Of a DNA stretch of 43,579 nucleotides, positions 8,540 through 16,441 are shown piece by piece (position 1 is the stretch's first letter; each line of letters begins with the position of its first letter). The position numbers were made by a program, and so were the translations under genes. The DNA comes from JBHPGW01 sp042569785 (GTDB lineage: Bacteria > Planctomycetota > Phycisphaerae > Sedimentisphaerales > Anaerobacaceae). The notes below the pieces were generated by a model. That model was not told where the DNA came from and did no database searches. It was given only the letters and a program-made list of their open reading frames with translations. The stretch is from NCBI GenBank assembly GCA_042569785.1, contig JBHPGW010000016.1:1-43579 (forward strand), written 5' to 3'.

Positions 8540-9406
8540 TCAAACAAACGAGTCTATTTTCTCCTTACATATCTTTTTTGTCAGACGTTGCAGCAGCTTT
8601 ACTCGTTTAGCTAAATATTCCAACTGCTTTTTTGTGATCCGGTACTCCTTTTTATAGCGTGCGTCGACATAGGCTTTCTTTAGCAGTTTGAAAACCTTGA
8701 CCTCATCCTTTGTCTCACGCGGAAAAACCTTTGCGAATTCAGCGTTATAACTTACCGCCTTTCTGCCTAACATTTCAATATCGTGTGACCTGAAACGATA
8801 GTTAATAAAAACCAGCGTCGTAGCAGAATAAAAACGCTCCACAGTTTGGTGGAGTTGGAAAGCAGCTTCCTTATACATTTTCTTTTCTAAAGCCGTTTCA
8901 AAAAGAATGTAAAAATTCTTTGCGCTTTTGAACCACTGCTTGAAATGTTCTTCTGCGATTTGTTTTCTTTCTGCCGGCGTTAATATTTTTGCTTTTCCAA
9001 GGTGGTGCTTGCCGGTACGATATAGATGAATGCCCTCTTTTTTAATATCCGCAAAAAAATAATGCCCTTCGTTAATTCGATGTCTTACCTCGCTGAAAGT
9101 GTGATAGATTATACTTAACGGCGTTTCTACCTGTTTCGTCGCTTCGATAGCATTTTCTACTCTGCTATGTGCATCGTAATTTTCAGCCACCTTTTTAGAT
9201 TTGATAGCGACAAGTATATCAAAATCCGATTGATAAACATGAGTAACATGCCCTTCGGTATATATATCGTCAACCTGCTGGCCGCGGGCATAGCTGCCGA
9301 ACAAAACGATCATCCGAACATCCGGGATCTTTTCCAGGATGATGTCCCTTATCAGTTCCAGTTCTTTCCGTTTACCTTCCGGCAAATGTGCTAAAGATTT
9401 CTTCAT
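8540..9406 (-). CDS. fused nucleotidyltransferase-HEPN domain protein
   Basis: This 288-residue protein joins two domains. Residues 30-130 form a minimal nucleotidyltransferase with GSYARG (37-42) and the metal-binding SDFDILV (Asp61, Asp63). The spacing between the two is longer than usual because of an insert. Residues 150-265 form a helical HEPN domain, with an RFRSH segment (Arg204-His208) resembling the HEPN RNase motif RxxxH. Separate MNT and HEPN proteins are known as toxin-antitoxin pairs in which the MNT AMPylates the HEPN toxin. A fused form could self-regulate or act as an RNA-modifying enzyme. The function is inferred, not shown. Confidence 0.75.
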   Translation of the reverse strand: MKKSLAHLPEGKRKELELIRDIILEKIPDVRMIVLFGSYARGQQVDDIYTEGHVTHVYQSDFDILVAIKSKKVAENYDAHSRVENAIEATKQVETPLSIIYHTFSEVRHRINEGHYFFADIKKEGIHLYRTGKHHLGKAKILTPAERKQIAEEHFKQWFKSAKNFYILFETALEKKMYKEAAFQLHQTVERFYSATTLVFINYRFRSHDIEMLGRKAVSYNAEFAKVFPRETKDEVKVFKLLKKAYVDARYKKEYRITKKQLEYLAKRVKLLQRLTKKICKEKIDSFV

Positions 9407-9457
9407 TAGGTGATATTATGACACAGCAGATATAAAACTCAAAGTAAAAAATATAAA

Positions 9458-9494
9458 TAAAAAAGGCCCTGTGTTTTTTTGAGGGCCTTTTTGG
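9458..9494 (-). terminator. intrinsic terminator of the glycosyltransferase gene
   Basis: AAAAGGCCCT (9461-9470) pairs with AGGGCCTTTT (9482-9491) around an 11-nt loop. A/T tracts on both sides make it look bidirectional. It lies 20 bp beyond the stop of the upstream minus-strand gene. Confidence 0.75.
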
Positions 9495-9514
9495 TTTATG
9501 ATTTGTCACTGAGA

Positions 9515-11287
9515 TTAGTTGCAGATGGTTTCTTTGTTTTGGCTTCGCAGGTTTTTTAGCAGGTGGTTTTCTACTACTACGTCCCAACTCATTTGTTTTG
9601 CTAAATCGTAGCCTGTGCGAATCATTTCTTCGGTTTCGGCGTCGTTTTTTGGTAGAGACTGGATTATCTGCCTGGCAATGTCGGCGCTTACCCTGCTTTC
9701 GACTTCGTTACGGACCGTTCGGTCCATCTGCAGCAGTTCCCAAAGGTCGGTATATTCTGCCTGGCCGTCCAAATAGGTGTAGTCAGCGACTATGACGTTT
9801 TTACAGCTTTCGCCGTTAGATACCTCATTGACGAACCCGGCGCATCCGCAGACGTTGCTGATAACGCAGATACCGCCGAAAGTCAAAGGCTCAAGCTGAG
9901 CGATACCGAACGGCTCATAAATGCTCATTCCAAATTCGACGTCACTGCCCCTGCGAATGTCCAGGAACGTCATATCTTCCGGCATTGCCTGTCCGCAAAA
10001 CCTGCGATAAAAGCCGAACTGGTTTATGAAAACGATCTTAATATTCTGGCTATGCGAGTTAAACTGCTGTATCGCGGTATAGAATCGTGCCTCACCGCCG
10101 GAAAGGTCAGGCCAGCCCTCTCGATGGGCTATCGGCCATCCGTATTCCGCTTCCATATTGTGAATATCAACGCCCTCTCGCTGGGCAACTTCGGTTGACA
10201 GCAGAAACATTACCGCAGTTTTGTCGGTACCTGCCAGGTGCCTGTCCACATTCTCAAGCACTCGCAAGTCACGCCATAGGCCTTTGCTCTGCACAAGCCT
10301 TGTTACGTGAGTAAATATGTAGTCGGGCCTGAACTTGAGCAGGTTTTGGCAATACTGCTGTAACCTGGCCTTTGATTCGAGCCTTTCCGCAAGGTCGATC
10401 TGGTAGGCGGGTATACCGTTATAGACGGTTTCTATATTCGCGTCTTTAAATTCCGGCGAGAGAAAGCTTAGCTCCCTGGCTGTATAATCACCAACCGCGC
10501 AGATCGAGTCGCAGTGTTTCGATGCCTGAACGAGTGGATGTTTGAAGAAATCATTCTGGTCGCCGAAGACATCTTCGACATAAAGATCGTCGTTGCAGCC
10601 GAGCTGCATGGCATTGTAGAACATTGTATCATGTCCGGGATGGGCCTCGACGATCCGACGCATTGTCGCGACTTCGTGTGCGTAGAAAACCGTTCTGAAA
10701 TCGCAGTCGTGATCGAGCATCGCCATCATCGCTGTCGGCATTCCCATAAACTCGTGGGATATGATAGTTGTCTGCTCGGCGGCGGCACCGATACCCTTTA
10801 GAGCGGCCATGGCAGGCAGAGCTAATCTTACATATTCTTCATAGTCCCAGAGATGTTGGTATAAGTCACTGCGAATGCCGAATTTCTCGAAGAGTTGTCT
10901 TTTTAATTCGTTGACAGGTTCGTTGTACATGGACTTTACATCTATCAGAATAACTTCCGGCGAGCTTGTGATACCGGTTTGAGTATCTACGAATGTGCGC
11001 CTGCCATAGATAATACTAACGTTGTATAAGCCTTCGATCTTTTGAAAAACCGTTGCGTACTTTGAAGTAGTTAATCCGTCCATCGAAGAGTATAGAACTT
11101 CGCCATCGTCGCCAAGGCGATTTAAAACCGAACCTTCAGTACTGAACAAAGGGCCAATAACAATGGAACGTTTGACCTCCTTTAGATATGCCTGGCTGGT
11201 GAAAAAGCCTTCCAGAACCGCACCAATACCGCCAATTTTCGCTTTGGCTTCATGCGTCACGTGAGCTATCGTCATTGAGCTGGACAT
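9515..11287 (-). CDS. glycogen-synthase-like glycosyltransferase (GT-B fold)
   Basis: The 590-residue protein begins with THEAKAKIGGIGAVLEGF. This matches the K-x-GG loop near the N-terminus of starch and glycogen synthases, which binds the nucleotide-sugar pyrophosphate. The C-terminal half has YEPFGIAQLEPLTFGGICVI, the E-x7-E signature of retaining GT-B enzymes. A transferase using ADP- or UDP-glucose, in glycogen or a related alpha-glucan, is most likely. It is longer than bacterial GlgA (about 480 residues) and divergent, so I give no symbol. A GGAAGG site precedes the ATG. A folded inverted repeat lies in the presumed leader (11416-11466), and a terminator follows. Confidence 0.75.
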   Translation of the reverse strand: MSSSMTIAHVTHEAKAKIGGIGAVLEGFFTSQAYLKEVKRSIVIGPLFSTEGSVLNRLGDDGEVLYSSMDGLTTSKYATVFQKIEGLYNVSIIYGRRTFVDTQTGITSSPEVILIDVKSMYNEPVNELKRQLFEKFGIRSDLYQHLWDYEEYVRLALPAMAALKGIGAAAEQTTIISHEFMGMPTAMMAMLDHDCDFRTVFYAHEVATMRRIVEAHPGHDTMFYNAMQLGCNDDLYVEDVFGDQNDFFKHPLVQASKHCDSICAVGDYTARELSFLSPEFKDANIETVYNGIPAYQIDLAERLESKARLQQYCQNLLKFRPDYIFTHVTRLVQSKGLWRDLRVLENVDRHLAGTDKTAVMFLLSTEVAQREGVDIHNMEAEYGWPIAHREGWPDLSGGEARFYTAIQQFNSHSQNIKIVFINQFGFYRRFCGQAMPEDMTFLDIRRGSDVEFGMSIYEPFGIAQLEPLTFGGICVISNVCGCAGFVNEVSNGESCKNVIVADYTYLDGQAEYTDLWELLQMDRTVRNEVESRVSADIARQIIQSLPKNDAETEEMIRTGYDLAKQMSWDVVVENHLLKNLRSQNKETICN

Positions 11288-11415
11288 AATAAAATCCCTT
11301 CCTCTTCTTCTAATTGTTGCTGGTTATCATTTAAACTGTTTTCCTCTAACTAAAACTTAAGAAACAGTTTCATCGCAGCCAAGTAGAAGTGACGTTGAAA
11401 TGAATTATTTTTTAC

Positions 11416-11466
11416 CGCCCGAAAATAAGCTCGCGCATATGCAAATGGCCCCCATTTTTTCGGGCG
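11416..11466 (-). promoter_or_regulatory. structured leader element upstream of the glycosyltransferase
   Basis: Outer arms CGCCCGAAA (11416-11424) and TTTCGGGCG (11458-11466) are perfectly complementary. Inside them is a second hairpin, AAATGG-CCC-CCATTT (11443-11457). The result is a branched fold about 130 nt before the glycosyltransferase start. It matches no riboswitch I recognise. It could instead mark the 3' end of the upstream zinc-ribbon gene. Confidence 0.35.
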
Positions 11467-11490
11467 TTAGAATTGATAAATTATCATCGG

Positions 11491-12015
11491 TCAGTTTTGA
11501 GGGTGTATTTCACTGCGCAGGGCTCTTATCAGGCCGGCAAGGACTTGGGGGGGGATGTCAGCGAGTTCCGGCTCGGGGATCTCGCTAAGGCCTATGCGAT
11601 CGAGGATATGTATCGTCCTGTCACCACATGGTGCTATGAACGCTACGAGTTTTTTGGCGGAATCGAGCTCACCGTCAGCGGTTTGTCGCAGATAGAGAAT
11701 AATATCTTTGGTCAATTCTTTTTCGCTCAGCTGGGCGGCAGAATTTATTGGACCATTCTGTCCTGTCGGTTCTTCTTCCTCCTGAAGTAGATCGTTTCTG
11801 AGTTGATAGGTCTCTGCCATTAACTGCTGTTGTTTTTTCTGGTCAGCCTCATCTATTGGCGTCAGTTTCAATTCATCCTCGCCGCCGCCGCTGCCGCTGA
11901 GATTGGGAATATATACTTTATTGTGACAGCTTGGACATTTGGCCCATTTGCCGCCGGTACCATCCTTTGCCTTTATCTTTTTGCCGCAATGCTCACAATG
12001 AAACTGGATTCCCAT
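11491..12015 (-). CDS. zinc-ribbon protein of unknown function
   Basis: The protein has 174 residues. It starts with a four-cysteine zinc ribbon (FHCEHCGKKIKAKDG, then WAKCPSCHNKVYIP, residues 4-32), then a Gly/Ser/Glu linker and a predicted coiled segment (QKKQQQLMAETYQLRNDLL). The C-terminal 80 residues are helical and begin at about SEKELTKDIILYLRQ. I do not recognise the C-terminal part. The start at 12015 has GGGAG at a good distance; an upstream ATG at 12081 would run through a dispersed repeat and is unlikely. It is presumably cytoplasmic. Confidence 0.65.
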   Translation of the reverse strand: MGIQFHCEHCGKKIKAKDGTGGKWAKCPSCHNKVYIPNLSGSGGGEDELKLTPIDEADQKKQQQLMAETYQLRNDLLQEEEEPTGQNGPINSAAQLSEKELTKDIILYLRQTADGELDSAKKLVAFIAPCGDRTIHILDRIGLSEIPEPELADIPPQVLAGLIRALRSEIHPQN

Positions 12016-12042
12016 TTTTTTCACTCCCTGATTCGTATCATA

Positions 12043-12115
12043 TGTCATTTCGAGCGAGCCATAAGACCATCTTCCTGTCATTTCGAGCGAGCCAAAGGCG
12101 AGTCGGGAAATCTCT
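12043..12115. repeat. tandem pair of a dispersed repeat unit
   Basis: TGTCATTTCGAGCGAGCC occurs twice, at 12043-12060 and 12076-12093. The second copy is followed by a GTCGGGAAATCTC tail. The same type of sequence (GAAATC/CGAAATGACA) recurs near 8.5 kb and 32.7 kb. Confidence 0.6.
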
Positions 12116-12196
12116 TTTAAAATAGTCCCGCAAAGCGGCTCCGCAACTTAAAACTCAAAATTAAAAATTCAAAACTATTTCCTTTGCCCCTGTCTT

Positions 12197-12547
12197 TTAA
12201 CTTTTCTTGTATTCCGCTGACACCTCGGTAGTAATTCCGCCTCGCGGTGTAAATCTCGATGTCACCTTCATCCATCTCGGCTTAGCTGCCCCTGCCAGGT
12301 CGTCGAGTATCTCGTTGGTCAAGGCTTCGTAAAAAATACCCTTGTTGCGATAACTCTGCATGTAGAACTTCAGACTCTTTAGCTCGACACAGAGCTTATC
12401 GGGGCAGTATTCGATAACGATCTCGCCAAAATCGGGCTGACCTGTCACCGGACAAACGCTGGTAAACTCCGGACACCTGGTGGTAATAGTATAATCCCTA
12501 TCAGGAGCCGGATTCTCAAATAATTCAAGTTTGGGTTTTTCACTCAT
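12197..12547 (-). CDS. queF: NADPH-dependent preQ0 reductase (7-cyano-7-deazaguanine reductase)
   Basis: QueF reduces the nitrile of preQ0 to preQ1 in queuosine synthesis. At 116 residues it is the short type I form. The catalytic cysteine is Cys32 in SVCPVTGQPDFG, with Asp39 as its partner. The substrate-binding GIFYEALTNEILDDL segment follows, and RGGITTEV lies near the end. It is divergent from queC across 72 bp, so the two genes probably share a regulatory region. No preQ1 aptamer is apparent in that short gap. Confidence 0.94.
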   Translation of the reverse strand: MSEKPKLELFENPAPDRDYTITTRCPEFTSVCPVTGQPDFGEIVIEYCPDKLCVELKSLKFYMQSYRNKGIFYEALTNEILDDLAGAAKPRWMKVTSRFTPRGGITTEVSAEYKKS

Positions 12548-12619
12548 TTATTTACTCTCGCAAAAATAACTGTAAACCAATATAATAAATATTATTAACT
12601 TTTTCAAGAAAGAGAAGCT

Positions 12620-13327
12620 GTGAGCGAAAAAAATAAAAAAGCCGTTATCCTGCTAAGTGGCGGCCTGGATTCGGCGACAACGCTGAGTATTGCCACCTCG
12701 CAGGGTTTTGACTGCTATGCGTTAACCTTTAGTTACGGCCAGCGGCACAAAATAGAGCTTGAAGCAGCGAAAAAAATAGCTGTATCAGCGGGCGTTATCG
12801 AGCATCGCATCATCAATATCGATTTAGGCGCTTTCGGCGGCTCAGCTTTGACCGACCCGGATATCGAAGTACCTAAGGATCGAGACAACCTGGAAGATAC
12901 CGATAAGATACCGCCGACTTATGTGCCTGCCAGAAATACGATATTTCTCAGCTACGCACTGGCCTGGGCCGAAGTTACGGAAGCGTTCGATATATTCATC
13001 GGCGTAAACGTCACCGACTATAGCGGGTACCCCGATTGCAGAGCGGAATTTATCACCGCATTTGAAAAAACCGCTAACCTCGCCACAGCCGCCGCCATCG
13101 AAAATAAAGGCAGATACCAAATCCATACGCCGATCATCGAAATGACCAAGGCCCAGATAATCCAGACAGGCACAAAGCTCGGCATCGATTACAGCCTAAC
13201 CCACAGCTGCTACGACCCCGATGAAAATGGAAAAAGCTGCGGCCGATGCGACTCATGCAGACTAAGACAAAAAGGCTTCGCCCAGGCAAAAATTAAAGAC
13301 CCCATCAAATACCAGAATGGAGAATAA
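12620..13327 (+). CDS. queC: 7-cyano-7-deazaguanine synthase
   Basis: QueC converts 7-carboxy-7-deazaguanine to preQ0 using ATP and ammonia. The 235-residue protein has the PP-loop motif SGGLDS at residues 13-18 and the zinc site near the C-terminus (CYDPDENGKSCGRCDSC). It starts with GTG after AGAGAAG. The gene ends where a small membrane protein gene begins. Its pathway partner queE lies about 770 bp downstream; queD is not in the window. Confidence 0.95.
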   Translation: MSEKNKKAVILLSGGLDSATTLSIATSQGFDCYALTFSYGQRHKIELEAAKKIAVSAGVIEHRIINIDLGAFGGSALTDPDIEVPKDRDNLEDTDKIPPTYVPARNTIFLSYALAWAEVTEAFDIFIGVNVTDYSGYPDCRAEFITAFEKTANLATAAAIENKGRYQIHTPIIEMTKAQIIQTGTKLGIDYSLTHSCYDPDENGKSCGRCDSCRLRQKGFAQAKIKDPIKYQNGE

Positions 13328-13331
13328 CAAA

Positions 13332-13670
13332 ATGCAGGAAGATAAAGAGCAGGTACAGGAACCACAGAAAAAGAAAACAGCTTTAAAAATTATTGGAATA
13401 ACCCTAATGGTGATATCTTCTCCGGTCATTTGCTTTTTGGGAATTCGGTGGCTATTTTCTGTTATTGTATATAGTTCCACATATATAATGCTTGTTACAT
13501 GGACGGCTTCTTTGCTAATATTGGCAATTGATGTTGTTTGGGTCGTAATACAAAAAAGAGCTTTTTCTAAGAATAAAAGAGTAATAATTTCAACATGGTT
13601 ATTATTCCTTTTCTCTGTTATTTTCTTTACCTATTTGTGGTTTGGCCGTGCTTTACATAATATATTGTGA
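13332..13670 (+). CDS. small membrane protein, paralogue 1
   Basis: The protein has 112 residues. A charged N-terminus (QEDKEQVQEPQKKKT) is followed by three hydrophobic segments. I placed the start at 13332 because GGAG lies nine bases before it; the ATG at 13317 overlaps queC and has no ribosome site. It shares two blocks with the next gene: SSPVICFLGIRWL against FSPVIWWLTIKLL, and KNKRVIISTWLLFLFS against KNIKTIILTWLLLLFS. No known family is recognised. Base composition is visibly more AT-rich than the flanking que genes, suggesting an insertion into the operon. Confidence 0.6.
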   Translation: MQEDKEQVQEPQKKKTALKIIGITLMVISSPVICFLGIRWLFSVIVYSSTYIMLVTWTASLLILAIDVVWVVIQKRAFSKNKRVIISTWLLFLFSVIFFTYLWFGRALHNIL

Positions 13671-13739
13671 ATTAAAAATTCGAAGCAGTTATCAACATAA
13701 TTAAATCAAGCATATTTTAATCTATTAGGAAAATGATTA

Positions 13740-14075
13740 ATGGCAAATGATAATGAACAATCATATGAGAAAAAGAAACAAGACAATGTTTTGAGCCCTT
13801 TTGAAATATCATTGATGGCAGTGTTTTCTCCTGTGATTTGGTGGTTGACTATTAAATTGTTACTTATCGACTATTACTGGTCAAATGAATCTATTCTTGC
13901 TTGGTTGACAATTCTCTTAATACTTGGTTTTGGCACTATATGGATTAAGTTGCTAAGAAGATTTTTACCTAAAAATATAAAGACTATAATTCTAACATGG
14001 TTATTGCTTCTTTTTTCAACTACCCTCGTGCTATTTTTGTTAATAAGTCTTGCCTTAATGAATATGACATGGTGA
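13740..14075 (+). CDS. small membrane protein, paralogue 2
   Basis: The protein has 111 residues with three predicted membrane helices and a charged N-terminus (NDNEQSYEKKKQDN). It resembles the preceding gene in both the first helix (SPVIWWLTIKLL) and the last (TIILTWLLLLFS), so the pair arose by tandem duplication. AGGA precedes the ATG. It ends 22 bp before queE. Function unknown; the position suggests co-transcription with the queuosine genes, but a link to that pathway is not shown. Confidence 0.6.
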   Translation: MANDNEQSYEKKKQDNVLSPFEISLMAVFSPVIWWLTIKLLLIDYYWSNESILAWLTILLILGFGTIWIKLLRRFLPKNIKTIILTWLLLLFSTTLVLFLLISLALMNMTW

Positions 14076-14097
14076 ATTAAAGTTGTGATATAAATAG

Positions 14098-14748
14098 ATG
14101 ATTCGAATAGTCGAAATATTTTATTCTTTGCAGGGTGAGGGTTTTCTGGCGGGTCGGCCCAGTGTGTTCATCCGCCTGGCTGGTTGTCCGCTGCGGTGCG
14201 GATACTGCGATACCAAATATGCATGGGATGAGTCGGCGGGTAAGGATTACAGCATTGAACAAATTGTTGAGGCTATCGAAAAATACCCTGCTGAGTTCGT
14301 AGTAGTTACCGGCGGTGAGCCTATGGTCAATCCAGAACTTGGCAAGTTAGTCACTGCGATAAAAGCAGTTGGCAAACACATAACGATTGAGACGGCTGGC
14401 ATTGCTTTTGCAACTGACTTGGCGTGCGATCTTATGAGTATCAGCCCAAAACTAAGTAATGCGACACCTGACGGGCTGGATGTAACTGTGTTGCGGCAGT
14501 TGGTCGAAAGTTACGAATATCAATTCAAATTCGTTGTCGACCGCCCTGCTGACATTGATGAGATAGATCAAACGCTTACGCAAATTCCCAATGTCGATAT
14601 GGCTATGGTAATGCTGATGCCCCAGGCAACGAGCAGAGCCGAATATTTAGAAAAAGCACCGATGGTCGCCCAGCTTTGCAAACAGGCTCACTTAGCCTTT
14701 TCCCCGCGTCTGCAAACGATACTATGGAACAATGAACGGCAGTTTTGA
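14098..14748 (+). CDS. queE: 7-carboxy-7-deazaguanine synthase (radical SAM)
   Basis: QueE rearranges 6-carboxy-tetrahydropterin to 7-carboxy-7-deazaguanine. The 216-residue protein has the N-terminal FYSLQGEG substrate motif, then the iron-sulfur site CPLRCGYC (Cys30, Cys34, Cys37). Next come VVTGGEPMVNPEL and a C-terminal region with SPRLQTILWNN. The CX3CX2C spacing is canonical. The Shine-Dalgarno site is weak. With queC and queF it supplies preQ1; the tRNA transglycosylase genes are elsewhere. Confidence 0.94.
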   Translation: MIRIVEIFYSLQGEGFLAGRPSVFIRLAGCPLRCGYCDTKYAWDESAGKDYSIEQIVEAIEKYPAEFVVVTGGEPMVNPELGKLVTAIKAVGKHITIETAGIAFATDLACDLMSISPKLSNATPDGLDVTVLRQLVESYEYQFKFVVDRPADIDEIDQTLTQIPNVDMAMVMLMPQATSRAEYLEKAPMVAQLCKQAHLAFSPRLQTILWNNERQF

Positions 14749-14786
14749 GTTTTTAGTTTATTGACCGCGATTTTTTCAGTTTTGTA

Positions 14787-14815
14787 TTGACAATCAATTA
14801 TCAATTATCGATAAT
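14787..14815 (+). promoter_or_regulatory. promoter of tRNA-Leu
   Basis: TTGACA (14787-14792) and GATAAT (14810-14815) are separated by 17 bp. The predicted start lies a few bases before the tRNA. Confidence 0.7.
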
Positions 14816-14830
14816 CAATTTTTATTCGTC

Positions 14831-14914
14831 GCCCGGGTGGCGGAATAGGCAGACGCGCTAGCTTGAGGGGCTAGTGACCTTCGGGTCGTGCTGGTTCGAC
14901 TCCAGTTCCGGGCA
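14831..14914 (+). tRNA. tRNA-Leu (anticodon GAG)
   Basis: The sequence folds as an 84-nt class II tRNA. The acceptor stem GCCCGGG/TCCGGGC includes one G-U pair. The anticodon stem CTAGC/GCTAG encloses loop TTGAGGG, so the anticodon is GAG. The long variable arm is GACC-TTCG-GGTC and the T-loop is TTCGACT. CCA is not encoded. It ends 8 bp from the stop of the convergent regulator gene. Confidence 0.95.
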
Positions 14915-14922
14915 ATCAATTC

Positions 14923-16311
14923 CTACGTTAGGCCTAATCGCTGTGCTTCGTCGTATAGACCGTAGCGTTTCATCTTTTTGAATAATGTTGTGCGGTTTAT
15001 TTGGAGTGCTTCGGCGGTCTTTTGCCTGTTCCAGTGGTTGGCTTCGAGGGCCTGACGGATAAAGTTCTTCTCCGGCACACCCATCGCATCCTTAAGGCTC
15101 ATCGGCTGATACGCCTGCTGCTGTCGGCTCTGGTCGAGCTTGACCGAGTTGGGCAGGTCTTCGGGGGTAATGTATTTGCCTTTACTTAGAAGTACCGCCC
15201 TTTCGATCACGTTTTCCAGCTCGCGCACATTGCCCGGCCAGGAGTATCGCTCCATATACTCGGTAGCTTCGTTGGTAATACCGAGTTTGTAACGGTTGTG
15301 CCCGGTGCCGTAAATCCGCAGGAAATATTTCGCCAGGAGCCCAACATCGCCGACACGATCGCACAATGGCGGCAGATTTATCGACACCACATTGATCCGG
15401 TAATACAGATCCTCACGGAACCTGCCCTGCTTGACCTCATCAGCCAGGTCGCGGTTGGTCGCTAATATGATCCGCGTATCGACAGTTATAGTTTTATTGC
15501 TGCCGACCGACTCAAACTTTCTGTCCTGCAGGACCCGAAGCAATTTTATCTGAAGTGCTGCTGAGGCATTTGATATCTCGTCGAGAAAGATCGTTCCGCA
15601 GTCAGCTGCGAGAAATTTACCTTCTTTATTTTTGATAGCACCGGTAAACGAGCCCTTAACATGACCGAAAAGTTCGCTTTCCAGGAGAGTATCCGGAAGA
15701 GCGCCGCAACTGACCTCCACGAACGGCTTATCGCAACGGTCGGAACGATGGTGGATCGCGCGAGAGAGCATACTTTTGCCCGTACCCGATGGGCCTGTCA
15801 TCAGGATAGTTGTTTTGCTGTCGGCTACCGAATCGACAAGGTCGAAGATTTTCGCCATTTTGTAGTCGTGACTGATTATGCTTTCAAGGCTGTACTTCTT
15901 TTCGAGCTGTAGGCGAAGGGCCTCGTTTTCGCTCATGAGTGATTGCTGCTTGATCGCTCGTTCGACCCCAAGCAGTAATTCGTCATCGATGATCGGCTTG
16001 GTCAGGTAATCGTAAGCGCCTAACTTGATAGCCCTTACCGCGCTCTCGATCGTGCCGTAACCGGTTATCACGATCACCACGGTCTGCGGGTATTCAGCGC
16101 GTATAATGTCCAGCAAGTCGAAGCCGTCACCGTCGGGTAAATTGATTTCCGTGATCACCAGGGAAAAGCTTTGCTTTTGCAACTGCTCCTGGGCAGACTT
16201 TAAGGTTTGGGCTCCTTTGGTACCGAAGCCCTGCTGCGAGAGGAAACCCCGCACCGAATCGAGTATGATCTTGTCGTCGTCAACAACGAGGATACTTTTT
16301 TCTTCTGCCAT
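14923..16311 (-). CDS. NtrC-family sigma-54 activator with Glu at the phospho-acceptor site
   Basis: This 462-residue protein has a receiver domain (5-120), an AAA+ sigma-54-interaction domain (about 140-375) with Walker A GPSGTGKS, and a Fis-type HTH at the C-terminus (NRQKTAEALQINRTTLFKKM). The sigma-54 contact loop reads GSFTGA near residue 218. The receiver acidic pocket (DDD 11-13) and the TKP lysine are kept. The acceptor position reads VITEINLPDGDGF, so residue 55 is Glu, not Asp. In NtrC, Asp-to-Glu at this site is known to mimic phosphorylation, so this activator may be on without a kinase. The promoter suggests a leaderless message. No partner kinase is adjacent. Confidence 0.92.
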   Translation of the reverse strand: MAEEKSILVVDDDKIILDSVRGFLSQQGFGTKGAQTLKSAQEQLQKQSFSLVITEINLPDGDGFDLLDIIRAEYPQTVVIVITGYGTIESAVRAIKLGAYDYLTKPIIDDELLLGVERAIKQQSLMSENEALRLQLEKKYSLESIISHDYKMAKIFDLVDSVADSKTTILMTGPSGTGKSMLSRAIHHRSDRCDKPFVEVSCGALPDTLLESELFGHVKGSFTGAIKNKEGKFLAADCGTIFLDEISNASAALQIKLLRVLQDRKFESVGSNKTITVDTRIILATNRDLADEVKQGRFREDLYYRINVVSINLPPLCDRVGDVGLLAKYFLRIYGTGHNRYKLGITNEATEYMERYSWPGNVRELENVIERAVLLSKGKYITPEDLPNSVKLDQSRQQQAYQPMSLKDAMGVPEKNFIRQALEANHWNRQKTAEALQINRTTLFKKMKRYGLYDEAQRLGLT

Positions 16312-16317
16312 ACCTAT

Positions 16318-16346
16318 ATAATACGCATAATTTAGGGCGATGTCAA
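16318..16346 (-). promoter_or_regulatory. promoter of the NtrC-type gene, probably leaderless
   Basis: TTGACA (16346-16341) and TATTAT (16323-16318) are 17 bp apart on the minus strand. Only six bases separate the -10 box from the ATG (16311-16309), so transcription would begin at or next to the start codon. Confidence 0.6.
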
Positions 16347-16441
16347 GTTAAAACGTTGAAAAAAAACAACGCAATGATGATTTTAATAAACTCCCAAATT
16401 AGCAGAATCAGCTTTTTTCGTGCAAAATCGCAGATTAGTGC

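Noticed and set aside
12548..12619. preQ1 riboswitch between queF and queC
   Set aside because: The gap is only 72 bp and shows neither the preQ1 hairpin nor an A-rich tail pairing with it.
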